Shown here: piece by piece, positions 25,863 to 35,653 of the stretch | Position numbering within the stretch: position 1 is the stretch's first letter | Layout: the number at the start of each line of letters is the position of its first letter | Source: Lumnitzera littorea | Lineage: Eukaryota; Streptophyta; Magnoliopsida; Myrtales; Combretaceae | DNA length: 64,000 bases | Assembly: GCA_024138015.1 (NCBI GenBank) | Contig: JAMXBB010000003.1 | Coordinates: 10,184,742-10,248,741, forward strand | Reading direction: 5' to 3' | Notes under the pieces: model-generated | What the model was told of the DNA's origin: nothing | What the model saw: the letters and a program-made list of their open reading frames with translations, nothing else | The model's database searches: none | Program-made: the position numbers and the translations under genes

Positions 25863-26726
25863 AAACTTTTACTAGTTAAGAAGTGTACCAGCAGCTACCT
25901 GATATAATTTAAGCCCTAAGAAAAAGTAGGCAAAACCAAGATCTTTAATAGTGAATTATTGATATAACTTATGCTTCAAACCAGTAAGAGAATCAATACA
26001 AGTATCGAAAAAATAACATATCATTTGCATATAACAAAACAACAAGAAACATGCCACTATTTTGAATAGTAAACAAAGAAGGATCACTTACGGATTAGAG
26101 AAACCCATGCTTGATCAAAAACTGTGAAATCTCATTATTCCACTACTAAGAAGCTTGTTTTAATCCATATAAAGACCGTTTAAGTCAACAAACCTGATTA
26201 GGCCTTACTTTAGAATAACCTGGAGGCAGTAACATGTATATCTCCTCATCCAAAAAACTATGTAAGAAAGCATTATTAATATCTACTTAAAAAAGAGGCC
26301 AACTATATGTAATAGCTAAAGTAACCAAGATTTGAATGATGCCTAGTTTAGCAATGGGGGAGAAGGTATCATGATAATCGATACCATCTAACTATGTATA
26401 TCCTTTAGCCACTAATTGGCCTTCAAGTGCTCAACACTACTATTCGGTTTATATTTTATTTTGTAGACCTACTTGGAGCCTATAACTTTCTTACCCTCGA
26501 GAAAATCAATAATTTCCCAAATATCATTAAGTTCAAGAGCTTTAAGTTCCTTATTCATAACATCGATCTATTCAAGTGTTTTAGAGGCTTAGGAATAAGA
26601 AAAAGGTTCTTTTATTGCTAAAACTTGTGCTAAAGAAGAAGTGTAATTTGGTGGAAAGTTGGAAAAAGTAGATGAATTAAAGAGTAGATAAGAAGAAGTG
26701 TGTAAGCAATGAGGTACATCAACTGA
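25863..26726 (-). pseudogene. Copia reverse transcriptase (RVT_2), degenerate
   Basis: Read on the minus strand from 26726, this segment holds the copia RT landmarks interrupted by several stops: a W/K-rich start (GKKVIGSK, VYKIKYKPNS), LVAKGYT then DGIDYHDTFSPIAKLG, VDINNAFLHS, PPGYSKVRPNQV, LKRSLYGLKQAS and VVLLYANDM. The polymerase active-site motif, normally Y-[VA]-D-D, reads YAND at 26020-26031, so one catalytic aspartate is lost. The upstream part of the same polyprotein continues across the nested LTR, at 31681. Confidence 0.88.
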
Positions 26727-26731
26727 ATGTG
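26727..26731. repeat. Target duplication of nested LTR, left (ATGTG)
   Basis: ATGTG lies before the nested element; GTGTG lies after it (31676-31680), with one mismatch. Confidence 0.6.
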
Positions 26732-28007
26732 TGTCACACCCTAAACAGGAGGAGTCATAATAGTCCCGTCGTATAAATCAACCTAAAATAGAAACTGACC
26801 TCACAGCTGTTATTGTAGATATAGTCCACATAAGGCGTGCATAACTCAATCAGTTTAAAGCATACATTCTGACATTTGTGAGTAATCAAACCTATGGTAT
26901 AATTTTACAAAATACCTGTTTTATATAACATGTTATCTCATAACATAACAGTACTTACATAAATGTCTCACATCCAGAGTTATAATTTACAATCAGAGTT
27001 TAACAAAAACCACAGGTTTTGTAAACTATTTACAATAAGTTAAGAAATTAGTGATCATGCTAGGGAATTCCTAGTTAGTTTCCTTAAAATTTAAAAGAAA
27101 AGTCAAAAGCTTAGGTTCAATTGGTTCTTCTTTTCTCACTTTCCCAAACAACAGCACACTAACCTAGGGCCAATGGTATCGAAACATCCAAGTCTTCACT
27201 CAGTACTTGGAAAAGAGTCTATAGGGATGTAAGCATAACTAGTTCAGTAAGTGGGACATAGTCGAAAAGTACCAAACATTCACAAGCAAGGTTATTAATC
27301 ATAATGAAATGCAATACAATTAAATAAATGAAACATTGCACAATGTTATCTGGTCTATTGTAAGGTTAGAGAAATTACATTTGCCTCAACCTGGATTAAG
27401 GAGTTTTATCGCAACTCAAATCAGACCAATCCCAAGCTTATGCAATGAAAAACACCTTCTTCCCGTAGCCGTCTTCGAACCACAGCCCCCACCCTCATTG
27501 CAACCTCCTCGCCTGTTACTTAGTTTAACTAAGGATGGGGAAATAACCATTTTAACTATCCTTATTGAAGGAAGTCAATATTTGGCCCGACACTCTTAAT
27601 CGTTTCTCCTAATGGGTGTTATGCATGTCCGGTTTTGTTGTAGTCAAGTAATCATTGGTTGAAATTAGAGGTAACCAATCAAGTTCATACATTACAGATA
27701 TAATGTAACATGCAAAATAGTATACCAAGGAGTTTAACTCCTATCACAATAGAGTATCACACACATACATGGCATGCGTACGAAGAACTAATTACAAACA
27801 TAACCAGAAATACTCTTAAGTCTTTAAATACTTTCATATAGTATCCCAATAAGCGATGAAGCTATAATCCCAACTTACCTATCTAGAAGCTTACTACGAA
27901 AGATTCGGGTTATCAACAATTTGTCTCTAGGGAATCCTATATACATAAAACCCAAACTCAGTTTTCATAATAGTTACGAAAACAATAGGGTTTTATCTAA
28001 AATAGTT

Positions 28008-28070
28008 ATATATATATATATATATATTATCACTATAATATATAGTTTCATTATATATATATATATCGAG
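28008..28070. repeat. TA microsatellites
   Basis: Two runs of alternating TA (about 28008-28028 and 28053-28066) separated by a short AT-rich spacer inside the nested LTR. Confidence 0.85.
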
Positions 28071-29599
28071 TTAAGTTATTAATTATTAATAATATATGTA
28101 ATTTATACTACTACATATTATATATCATTTTGATCTTATCAAAGTGTACTTTTAATTGGTTAAATCACGTTTCAATTCTGGTAAGGTTATCGTAATACAT
28201 GCATTTTAGTAATATTATAAAATTATAGATTATATTACCTAAGATTGTTTAATTTTAATAAATTAATGTCATTGGGTTCATATAAACCTAACAACACATG
28301 TTACGAGTTTTATTTCTAGAGATGACTTTTAAAGGGTAGTTCGAGCTTTTAATATAGTTATACGCATCTATATAAATATTATTGTATCATACGTAATTTA
28401 TGTTATTAAATTGTATTTTACTTGATTTGTCAATATAATGCTATAATATAATTATTGTCTAACCCTAATACACATATAACATATCCCAATTAGTAAAATA
28501 TCATTAAATATATAAAAAATACACATTTTATCTAATCTGATCAGTATAAATACATATAGTTTTTATTCAACTATTTATTACATTTTAACCTATTATTACT
28601 AAAAATACGTCCCGATTTGTAATTTAAGCTATTTACTACGTAAAATTGTAATAAATAGTTCGGGTCACCAAATAATTCTTCAAAAATTTCTATAGACTCT
28701 TATAAATATGGGGAACTCAACTAGTACTTGGTTTCAAGTTTTTGATCTATCGATTTTATATTCGTATTTACGATTTTACTCTTAAATTATTCTAAATTAT
28801 CCAATTATGATCCCTTTTGCACCAAATTAATTTCAATTCGTCCCAACATTATTATTATTCACTAGAAATCAATACATGTCCATTTCATCATTGAATTTCA
28901 TAATTTCCTATTTATTTTACAATTTTATCCTATTTTCGGGCTATTTTTAGGCAAAAAATGCAATAAATATTAAAAATATTCAAATCAAAATTTGAGCTAC
29001 ATAGAAATTATCTATATATCATACACATCCTATACATAAATTTTTAACTAGAAACAACGTCATTTGTTACATTTATTTTGAAGGTCAAACTTTAGATAAA
29101 CAGTAACTTTCTTATGTAGGGATATTAAATATTACGAATTTTTCAAAAAATAAAAATATCATACGAAATCATGTTTGAAATAGCCAAACGACAAATTTTT
29201 TCATAATTTTCTAGGTGAATTCGATATTTTTTATAAATTATTGAAAAATAAGGCAAAATTTTGACTTAACCCTTCCTAGGTGCTCCGATGGCCGTGGGGT
29301 GTAGGGGTGTCGAAACGCCTACACGCTGCCTAGACTGGTGGTAGCCGATCGGGTTGGTTGGCAGGTGGTTGTCTAGATCAAGTACGGTAGAGGTACGGTG
29401 ATTGCTCTATTTTTATATAATTTTTCTAAAATATTCTGGTTATCCTAATTTTTTCCTCGAATTTTCTTTAGATGATTTAGGTCATAAAGTTTATAAGTTA
29501 TGCCTGGGAACTGCTTTCGTACTAGCTAGGGCATCCAGAAAATTTTTTCTCCATAAATGCATGCTTATCCTCCTAAATTCTTTAACATATGGTGTCATC

Positions 29600-31030
29600 C
29601 TTATTAGATATCTCTCGTTCATTTTAATGATAACAAAAAAGATTAAAAGCTAATAAATCTTTAAGAGTGCAAGCTTTCAGAAGGATTTTTAGAAAATTTA
29701 ATTTTCTCAAAATTAAGTTGCATTCAGAAGCTTCGAATTGATTGAAAATAGTCTATTCTGGAAGGTCTTTAGAAAGTATTACAAAAGTTTTTATAAAAAG
29801 AATTGGTACAGCATTTCAGAAGTTTATTTAGAGACTTTAGAAACTAAAGGCTAATATTCTTCAGAAGCTTATTCAGAAAGTAAGTCTAGAAAGCATGACT
29901 TTGAAATTAGTTTTAAATCAAATTTAAATTAATATAAGCTTAGCTCCACTAGATTAGGTGTATTAGGAAAATATACTTAATCCCATTTCATTCAAGTTAG
30001 AGTTAAGATCCTTGGAGATTATCTTTGAGCGATTTAATTTTTGAAAAATCAAAATAGACACAAATATGGATAAGGATAAGGATAAAGCTGAGTCAGATTT
30101 TGTGGAAATTCAAAATTAACTTTATCCAGAAATATGGATTACCTCTTCAATAAGTTTAAGAAATCTATCTAGTATTTATGATTTTAAGTATATCTAATCT
30201 GAACAAATCAAGGAGAATAGTTTGTTAAAATTCAAAATACCAAGATCTTCTCTCGAAAATATCTAAGGACTATCTTTTGCAATTTAACGGTTGTATAATT
30301 ATGAAAGTAAAGAAAATCTTTAGATTTTTAGCCATTGGAAGATTTCAATATAAAAAGAAAAAGGATTCAAAACGTTGAGATACAACTCTGAAGAAATACT
30401 ATCATTGTACAAAAATTCTTGATTGGTTTTTACCTTCTGAAAAGCTTTAGAAAGTTTTTCAAATACTTCTTTAGAGAGCTGCACCGAATCAAAGTTCTAC
30501 AATAAGCGTTATTTATTTCAAGTGCAAAATTATTTGAGATTTGTATTCTTGTTCTCACTTGTAATCTCTATACTTCATTGTAGAGAAAATATATTTTTTA
30601 CTCTATCAATCTGTATTAGCTTAGATTGTAGAATAGTCAGATAGGCAAAGTAGAGTATTGTAAAGTTATTTTGACGAATGCTTATAATTTGTTTGTGATT
30701 TGATTTAGTGAATTAAGTAGAACTGCACCGGTAAAGTAGATCGAGTCTCTAACTGTAGAACTAGAAGAAAGTAGAAGGCCAAAGGTAAAAGGTCGAAGCT
30801 CTATAAAATCTCTGCCTAATTTTCTCTTTCCTTACACTCTTTTAATTTGATTTATTAATTGTTATGCATTGAATCATTAAATTACCACTGTTCACCATTA
30901 AAAGTTGTTAAGAGAGGTAATTTCATTTTTTAACAAAAAAGTTTCAAAAATTTAAAAATATCAATTCACCCTACCTCTTAATATCTTATACAAGACCAAC
31001 AATCTTCTTAGAGAAGAAGCTTTTGATTAA
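29600..31030. mobile_element. Probable third-level insertion inside the nested LTR, ends unresolved
   Basis: This stretch has no counterpart in the related LTR at 20063-23149, while sequence on both sides does. It begins with TTTTAATGATAACAAAA and ends with ATCAATTCACCCTACCTCTT. Phrases of this kind mark the beginning and end of some plant copia LTRs (SIRE/Maximus type), so it may be a solo LTR of ~1.4 kb in + orientation. It contains many 'agaag/cttcag' words. I found no target duplication and no clean TG...CA, so both ends are estimates. Confidence 0.35.
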
Positions 31031-31675
31031 ACTAAATCCAGATTCTATAGCGTGCCACAACAATATCCAATAATTTCCCAAGCCATGATTGCACTTGTTG
31101 GATAAGATTTACAATTTTTTAAGTGTTTTAGGTATAATTTATGAATATTTAGTTATTTATTAATATACAAGTATATATTCCATGTATATATATCACATGT
31201 AGTATATAACCATACTCATATAATTATGATTCTAACATATCCTTTATTTTTAAGATATGTTTCTCAATTATTTTCATGAATTCAACACATAATATATATA
31301 TAATTAAGTAAGTTAGGGTTAAAGTATGGGGATAATTATGATTTATACTAGGTGTACTCTTAAAAATACGTGTATATTCATATAGTAAATTATACTATAT
31401 TATCTCATTTTATAGCATAATTTACTTATTTCTAAGTTCTCATCACATTCCGAACTCGATTTTAGGGGTTCTGAATAATTTGATATTATATTAAATAATC
31501 ATATTTCTAGGAGTAAAATTGGGATTTTGGGTCGCTATTTTTAAAATCTAATTTCACTAAGTCACTTCGATTAACTTTTCTATCTTAATCGTAATATTGG
31601 GCTCAATCGGATAACTTTCCCTAAATACCCTAAATCTAGGCTCGGTTGTTCTAAACTCAATTTTAGTGGCTTAAA

Positions 31676-31680
31676 GTGTG
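31676..31680. repeat. Target duplication of nested LTR, right (GTGTG)
   Basis: One mismatch from ATGTG at 26727-26731; it follows the decayed LTR end GGCTTAAA. Confidence 0.55.
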
Positions 31681-32990
31681 CATATAAGGAAAGTATATAA
31701 TCTTTTAACCAAACAAATGGTCTCTATTCTTAAGTTGATTTATGCAAATGGGTGGTAGTAGACATATGATTAGAAGAATTAATTGCAGAATTACCCAATA
31801 GATTGATCAACAACAAAAGGCACAGAAGGAACTTAATCATAATGATTAGCTATACAATCAAAGGAAGCATTGACTTGGTTATTAACAATGTCATATGGAG
31901 AAAAGTTATGCAAATCATGAGAAGCCAATGAAGGATGTAAAGGAACAACAAAAGGAAAAGAAAAATCAAATGTATTAATAGTAAGAGCTAAATATTTAAA
32001 AGGAAAAACATTCTCACAAAAAATGACATCCCTAATCATTCTTATTTGCCTTGATTCTAAATCATATACCTTGTAGCCCTTGTGTCCAAAAGGGTATCCT
32101 AAAAAGATACATTTGATCTCTTAAAATCAAACTTATCTCTTTTACTAGAATGGTCAACAATATAGCATAAGCAACCCATAGTTCTTAAGTGTGTAAATTA
32201 AGGTTTGTGTTTATGTAAAAGTTCAGATGGTAATTTCCACCCAAGCTTGGACGTAGGCATCAAATTAATAAGGTATGTAGCCGTACGAACACACTCTCCC
32301 CAAAAAGTTTTGGGTAGGTTAGCATGCAAATGAAGAGCATGTGCCATTTCAATGAGATGTCGATGTTTTCTTTCCACTTGGCCTTTTTTTTAAGGGTGGA
32401 GGTCATGGTTTTCTAATGAGCTATGCCTAAATCATGAAAAAGTGACTAGTCTTATTGCTTTTAGTCTAGTACCAAACTGATTTTCAACCATCTTCAAAAA
32501 TTTATCAAGGTAAACAACCACTTTAAGATTTGGTGTTTAACAAATATGCTAACACTGAACAAGTATAATCATCTAATATTGTGAGAAAAAATTTAGCTCC
32601 AGACAAAGAAGGATATGAAGAAGGTCCCCAAACATCAATGTGTATTAAAGAAAAAGGTTCAATTGAATGACTAGCACTTCTTACAAATCATAAGTAATGA
32701 ATTTTAGCTTGAATACATGTATCACAAAAGAACTTGGATGGATCCAAGTGTTTAAAATCAACCAAATGTGGAAGTTTGGAAAGGGACAAATGCCCAAAAC
32801 AAGAATGGAGCAAATGAAGATATGACTCCTTATTATAAGTATGACTAACAAAAGACACATTATCAACAAAAGAATCTCATTTGTTTTGTGAAAGCAAAAT
32901 ATATAACCCATCACATGCCTTAGTTGAAGCAATTTCTTTATTTTGAAGGTCTTGGAAAATGAAACGAGTGGAATCAATTGAAGCAATTGT
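31681..32990 (-). pseudogene. Copia integrase region, degenerate
   Basis: On the minus strand, fragments of the copia integrase core are legible between stops. SLIHIDVWGPSS (about 32661-32620) is followed by a decayed FLTILDDYT-like stretch. Further down, GYPFGHKGYKVYDLESRQI precedes a 68-codon frame (32039-31833) beginning IRDVIFCENVFPF, the normal C-terminal end of the integrase before the RT. The segment ends at the nested LTR. No complete D-D-E triad can be read in one frame. A single open frame of 101 codons at 32681-32986 is in the wrong frame for the integrase and is not a separate protein. Confidence 0.78.
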
Positions 32991-33051
32991 CCTTAAGAAG
33001 GTGATGAACAGATAAAAGATTATATTGAAAGTCTGGTAAGTAAAGGAAATT

Positions 33052-33294
33052 TCAAAGGATAAGACTCTTATTTATGTAAACAGAGCCTACAATTTGTATT
33101 GACTTTAATTGTCCATCAAGTAAACTAACTGAAATGGGTTGTGAAAAAGTTTGTACATCAAAGAGTAAGGATTTGAATGGTGTCATATGGTCAGAGGCAC
33201 CAATATCAATAATCCAAGAACCATATTTATTATTTTCTAAACTAAAACAAGTAAATGAACAAGTCAAAGAAGGCAGCATACCCAAATAGGTCAC
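33052..33294 (-). pseudogene. Copia aspartic protease fragment
   Basis: An 80-codon frame on the minus strand carries GSWIIDIGASDHMTP (about 33216-33172), the copia protease active site, normally WIIDTGASDHMT; here T is replaced by I. It continues with a flap-like stretch (SVSLLDGQ). It lies downstream of the zinc knuckle and upstream of the integrase, as in intact elements. The frame closes at both ends by stops, so it is a remnant. Confidence 0.85.
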
Positions 33295-33509
33295 ATCCTC
33301 TTACTATTCATGCTTGTCATGCATGAGTTTGAATACTTCGTCACACTCAAATTGCATCAACTCTGCACTCAACTACTTCTTAAGCAAAAGCTTAGAATTC
33401 AGCAATCATCTAAAGGTGATTCAAAAGTAAATTGCAAATTATCAACCAAAGACCTACTCTTAGCAAGAGCAACCATTTTATTTGAATCCTTCGTCACTCT
33501 TCTACCCTT

Positions 33510-34000
33510 TTACCAATCTAGATAGCCATTCAACTCAAAACAATTTTCAATAGTATGACCATCCTTCTTGTAGTGCTTACAGATAAGCTTAATATTGTTA
33601 AACTTCCCTTTTTGTTTCTCATTAAAACCTTTTGAAAAATCAACATGTTTGGATACAAAAGCAAAAACATCACTATCTATTAAAGGCACTGTCAACAGCT
33701 TCTGTTTTTCAACCTATTATACAAGATAATACACCCTATTAACCAAAGGAAGGGGATCCATTGAAAGTATATGATTGCGTACGGATTCATAACCTTCATT
33801 TAACCCCATTAAAAACTGTATCAACTATCAATCGACCATAGGATTCAAACTCCCACATCTTTTCCCTCATATGGCATGTACAATTATCTAAAGCACTACA
33901 GTCACAAGTATGATAGCCATGTAGAGCACTCAATTCATCTTAACTCAGTTTAAGTCTATTATAATATGTCGCAATAGACTAGTTTACTTGTTTAATATTA
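33510..34000 (-). pseudogene. Copia gag, C-terminal half with zinc knuckle
   Basis: Read on the minus strand, this is the distal half of gag after the nested 908-bp LTR: a stop-broken stretch with YYNRLK, DELSAL and CTCHMREKMWEF. The frame at 33695-33510 ends in CKHYKKDGHTIENCFELNGY, the gag zinc knuckle. The knuckle is CX2H instead of CX2C at its second ligand, so metal binding is probably lost. The C-H-C spacing and following GYLDW (normally GYPDW) fit copia gag. Confidence 0.8.
33996..34000. repeat. Target duplication of 908-bp solo LTR, left (TATTA)
   Basis: TATTA directly before the TG at 34001; exact copy after the CA at 34909-34913. Confidence 0.85.
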
Positions 34001-34908
34001 TGGTGTGCTTAGGAGCTTAGTTATCACTAAGACTTATCGTGGCATATTAGAATTGAAATGGGTCCTTCAGGATATTGAAGAAAACAAGAGGGAAATGGTC
34101 TACAATCGAACAAAAGTAGCTGACGTGAAGCTGCTCGAAAGCTTTGACTCACTAACGATCACAACACAACTTGACACCATACTTGATATGACGCACAAGT
34201 TGATGTCAAGGTCCACTCACTACTAATCCTGAGCTACTCGGCAAGATTAGATAAGAGTATATGGGAAATGGACTTGAAGGGGGTTATCTCATAAGAACAG
34301 AATATTCAGTATTGAAATGTAAGTTATCTGCGCCTTATAAGAGAAAAGGACTATTTATAGTAAGTCCTTAAGGCAATATTATAAATAAAGAAATTACAAA
34401 AAAGTATATACAAAAAGGGATTCCTATTATATACGGAAAAGGGTAACAAGGCCAAAAGACAAAAAATGAAAAAGTAGTACAATATCAGACGAGGTGGATA
34501 GGTAGCAGTATAATACTAGTCCCGTATGAATATTCTATGAGCATAACAGGCGAAAGAGGTCAAAATGTTGCGGTAATAAAGGGAGCTAGGACGAAAGAGA
34601 TGGTAGCATGCCAAAAGAAAACTATTCGGCTGTTTAAGTGAGTCTCTCATCACTCGACAAGAACTTCTCGACAGAGGTTGGTTAGATTACCCGGTACAGG
34701 GTTTTTGGCAAGGGAATGGTCGGCATCATCACTACCGAAAATACAGATTAATGTATGACAACTCGAGGAGCTCAAGGAGTTCAACCACATTCTTTCGACG
34801 TAAACTTTCTCATTATCAGTAAGTTACCAAGAGAGAATTCACCGAGTGAGGGATTGGAGTCCTCGGAGCTGTGTGCGAGTAATGGGACCGTTAGTCAACA
34901 GTTCATCA
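34001..34908 (-). mobile_element. Solo LTR, 908 bp, inserted in copia gag
   Basis: Bounded by TGGTGTGC and GTTCATCA with an exact TATTA duplication on both sides. It interrupts the copia gag reading: the N-terminal half ends in SNAPLIFQIQ at its right side and the C-terminal half resumes at its left side. A TATA box on the minus strand (ACTATAAATAGTCC, about 34350-34363) suggests that the LTR promoter read toward lower coordinates. It has no internal region, primer-binding site or polypurine tract, hence a solo LTR. The 73-codon + strand frame at 34005-34226 is a chance frame. The superfamily is unknown. Confidence 0.82.
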
Positions 34909-34913
34909 TATTA
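34909..34913. repeat. Target duplication of 908-bp solo LTR, right (TATTA)
   Basis: Exact copy of 33996-34000. Confidence 0.85.
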
Positions 34914-35271
34914 CACAATTCATATTGAATTTGGAAAATAAGAGGAGCATTACTCTACCCATATTGCTTAGTAATTTCCATGCCAATTAAGTATAGAGAT
35001 AATTTTATGCCAAATCTAAAGTCATTGAGTTTAGAACCCAACATCGCACTATATAATTGTTTCAAATCCATTTATTAAAGTTAGGAGAAATAGATTTGGG
35101 TTCAGGAATACTGCTACCTATAAACCCTAACTCAATTTTGGTACCAAGCCCTAGCTTAAAAGATCTACTCCACACTAAAAAATTAGTTCTATTGAATATA
35201 ATATTTATGATCACCATGCTAGGGTGATTAGAACTAGAAAGGGACAAAGGATCCTCATTCACTTGTTCCAA
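34914..35271 (-). pseudogene. Copia gag, N-terminal half
   Basis: A frame starting at 35271 gives DPLSLSSSNHPSMVIINIIF then NRTNFLVWSRSFKLGLGTK, the classic N-terminus of plant copia gag (usually DPLYLHPSDHPGMVLVS..NYLTWSRAMKLALGAK). It continues past a stop as a decayed gag domain to SNAPLIFQIQ near 34930, where the solo LTR breaks it. The start lies about 110 bp inside the 5' LTR, after the primer-binding site. Confidence 0.85.
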
Positions 35272-35372
35272 TTGAAGACCATGTTGTAAACCTAATTAAT
35301 TGTTCATCTTCTAAATTGTAATAGAATCAAAATAATTTGAAGAAAGGAAAAAGCACCTACTATATCTAACCC

Positions 35373-35384
35373 CCTCTTATACCA
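35373..35384 (-). other. Copia primer-binding site
   Basis: On the minus strand, TGGTATAAGAGG directly follows the 5' LTR end (...CTTCTCA). It matches the initiator-tRNA-Met type site TGGTATCAGAGC except for two or three bases. Confidence 0.8.
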
Positions 35385-35653
35385 TGAGAAGTGTCAATTA
35401 GTTAGGTTTTCTCCATGGAAGCATTCGCTAAAGGTTGATAAATATCTACTATTTAGAGAACCCTTGAGAAGGTATGGAAGACAAAAGAATGATTTCTCTC
35501 TCTTAACTTGTTAATTTATTGTAACATACAAAATCACTATATTTACAAGTCAGAAGTTGACGTGTACAACCAACTAATAACAAACTAACAATCTACTAAC
35601 TAAAGCTAGCTGGAAAATATAAAGTAAATATAAAATATAGTACCCTCCACACA
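35385..35653 (-). repeat. Copia 5' LTR (right copy)
   Basis: On the + strand TGAGAAGTGTCAATTAG ... CCTCCACACA, 269 bp, the partner of 24790-25058. Confidence 0.87.

Larger units (their letters stand above)
26732..31675 (-). mobile_element. Nested gypsy-type LTR within the copia element (itself interrupted)
   Basis: On the + strand it opens TGTCACACCCTAAAC and closes GTGGCTTAAA. On the minus strand this corresponds to the end and start of the 20063-23149 LTR (TGTCAAGCCCC and the complement of TGTAAGCCCC). Homology to that LTR can be followed by eye in several places: near 31560-31670 (the LTR start, 'gagtttagaac...agatttaggg'), around 28900-29060, around 27340-27700 ('accggacatgca...gggccaaata') and in the last 100 bp. 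It splits the copia polyprotein exactly where the integrase/RT reading is broken. It is ~1.9 kb longer than its relative, which fits a further insert at about 29600-31030. The final CA has decayed to AA. Confidence 0.72.
24790..35653 (-). mobile_element. Ty1/copia retrotransposon, degenerate, with two nested insertions
   Basis: Two 269-bp LTRs (24790-25058 and 35385-35653), alike at roughly 87% by my hand alignment, bound a gag-pol region read on the minus strand. Next to the 5' LTR (the right one) is a primer-binding site, TGGTATAAGAG, close to the usual TGGTATCAGAGC. Order on the minus strand is gag, zinc knuckle, protease, integrase, reverse transcriptase, RNase H, which is the copia order. 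Removing the two inserts (26732-31675 and 34001-34908, each with one 5-bp duplication) leaves about 5.0 kb, a normal copia length. Many stops and frameshifts make it inactive. The outer target duplication is imperfect (ATTCTA left, ATTCCTA right). Confidence 0.9.

Noticed and set aside
32681..32986. 101-codon minus-strand frame as a membrane protein
   Set aside because: It is the wrong frame of the decayed copia integrase, whose motifs read in a neighbouring frame.
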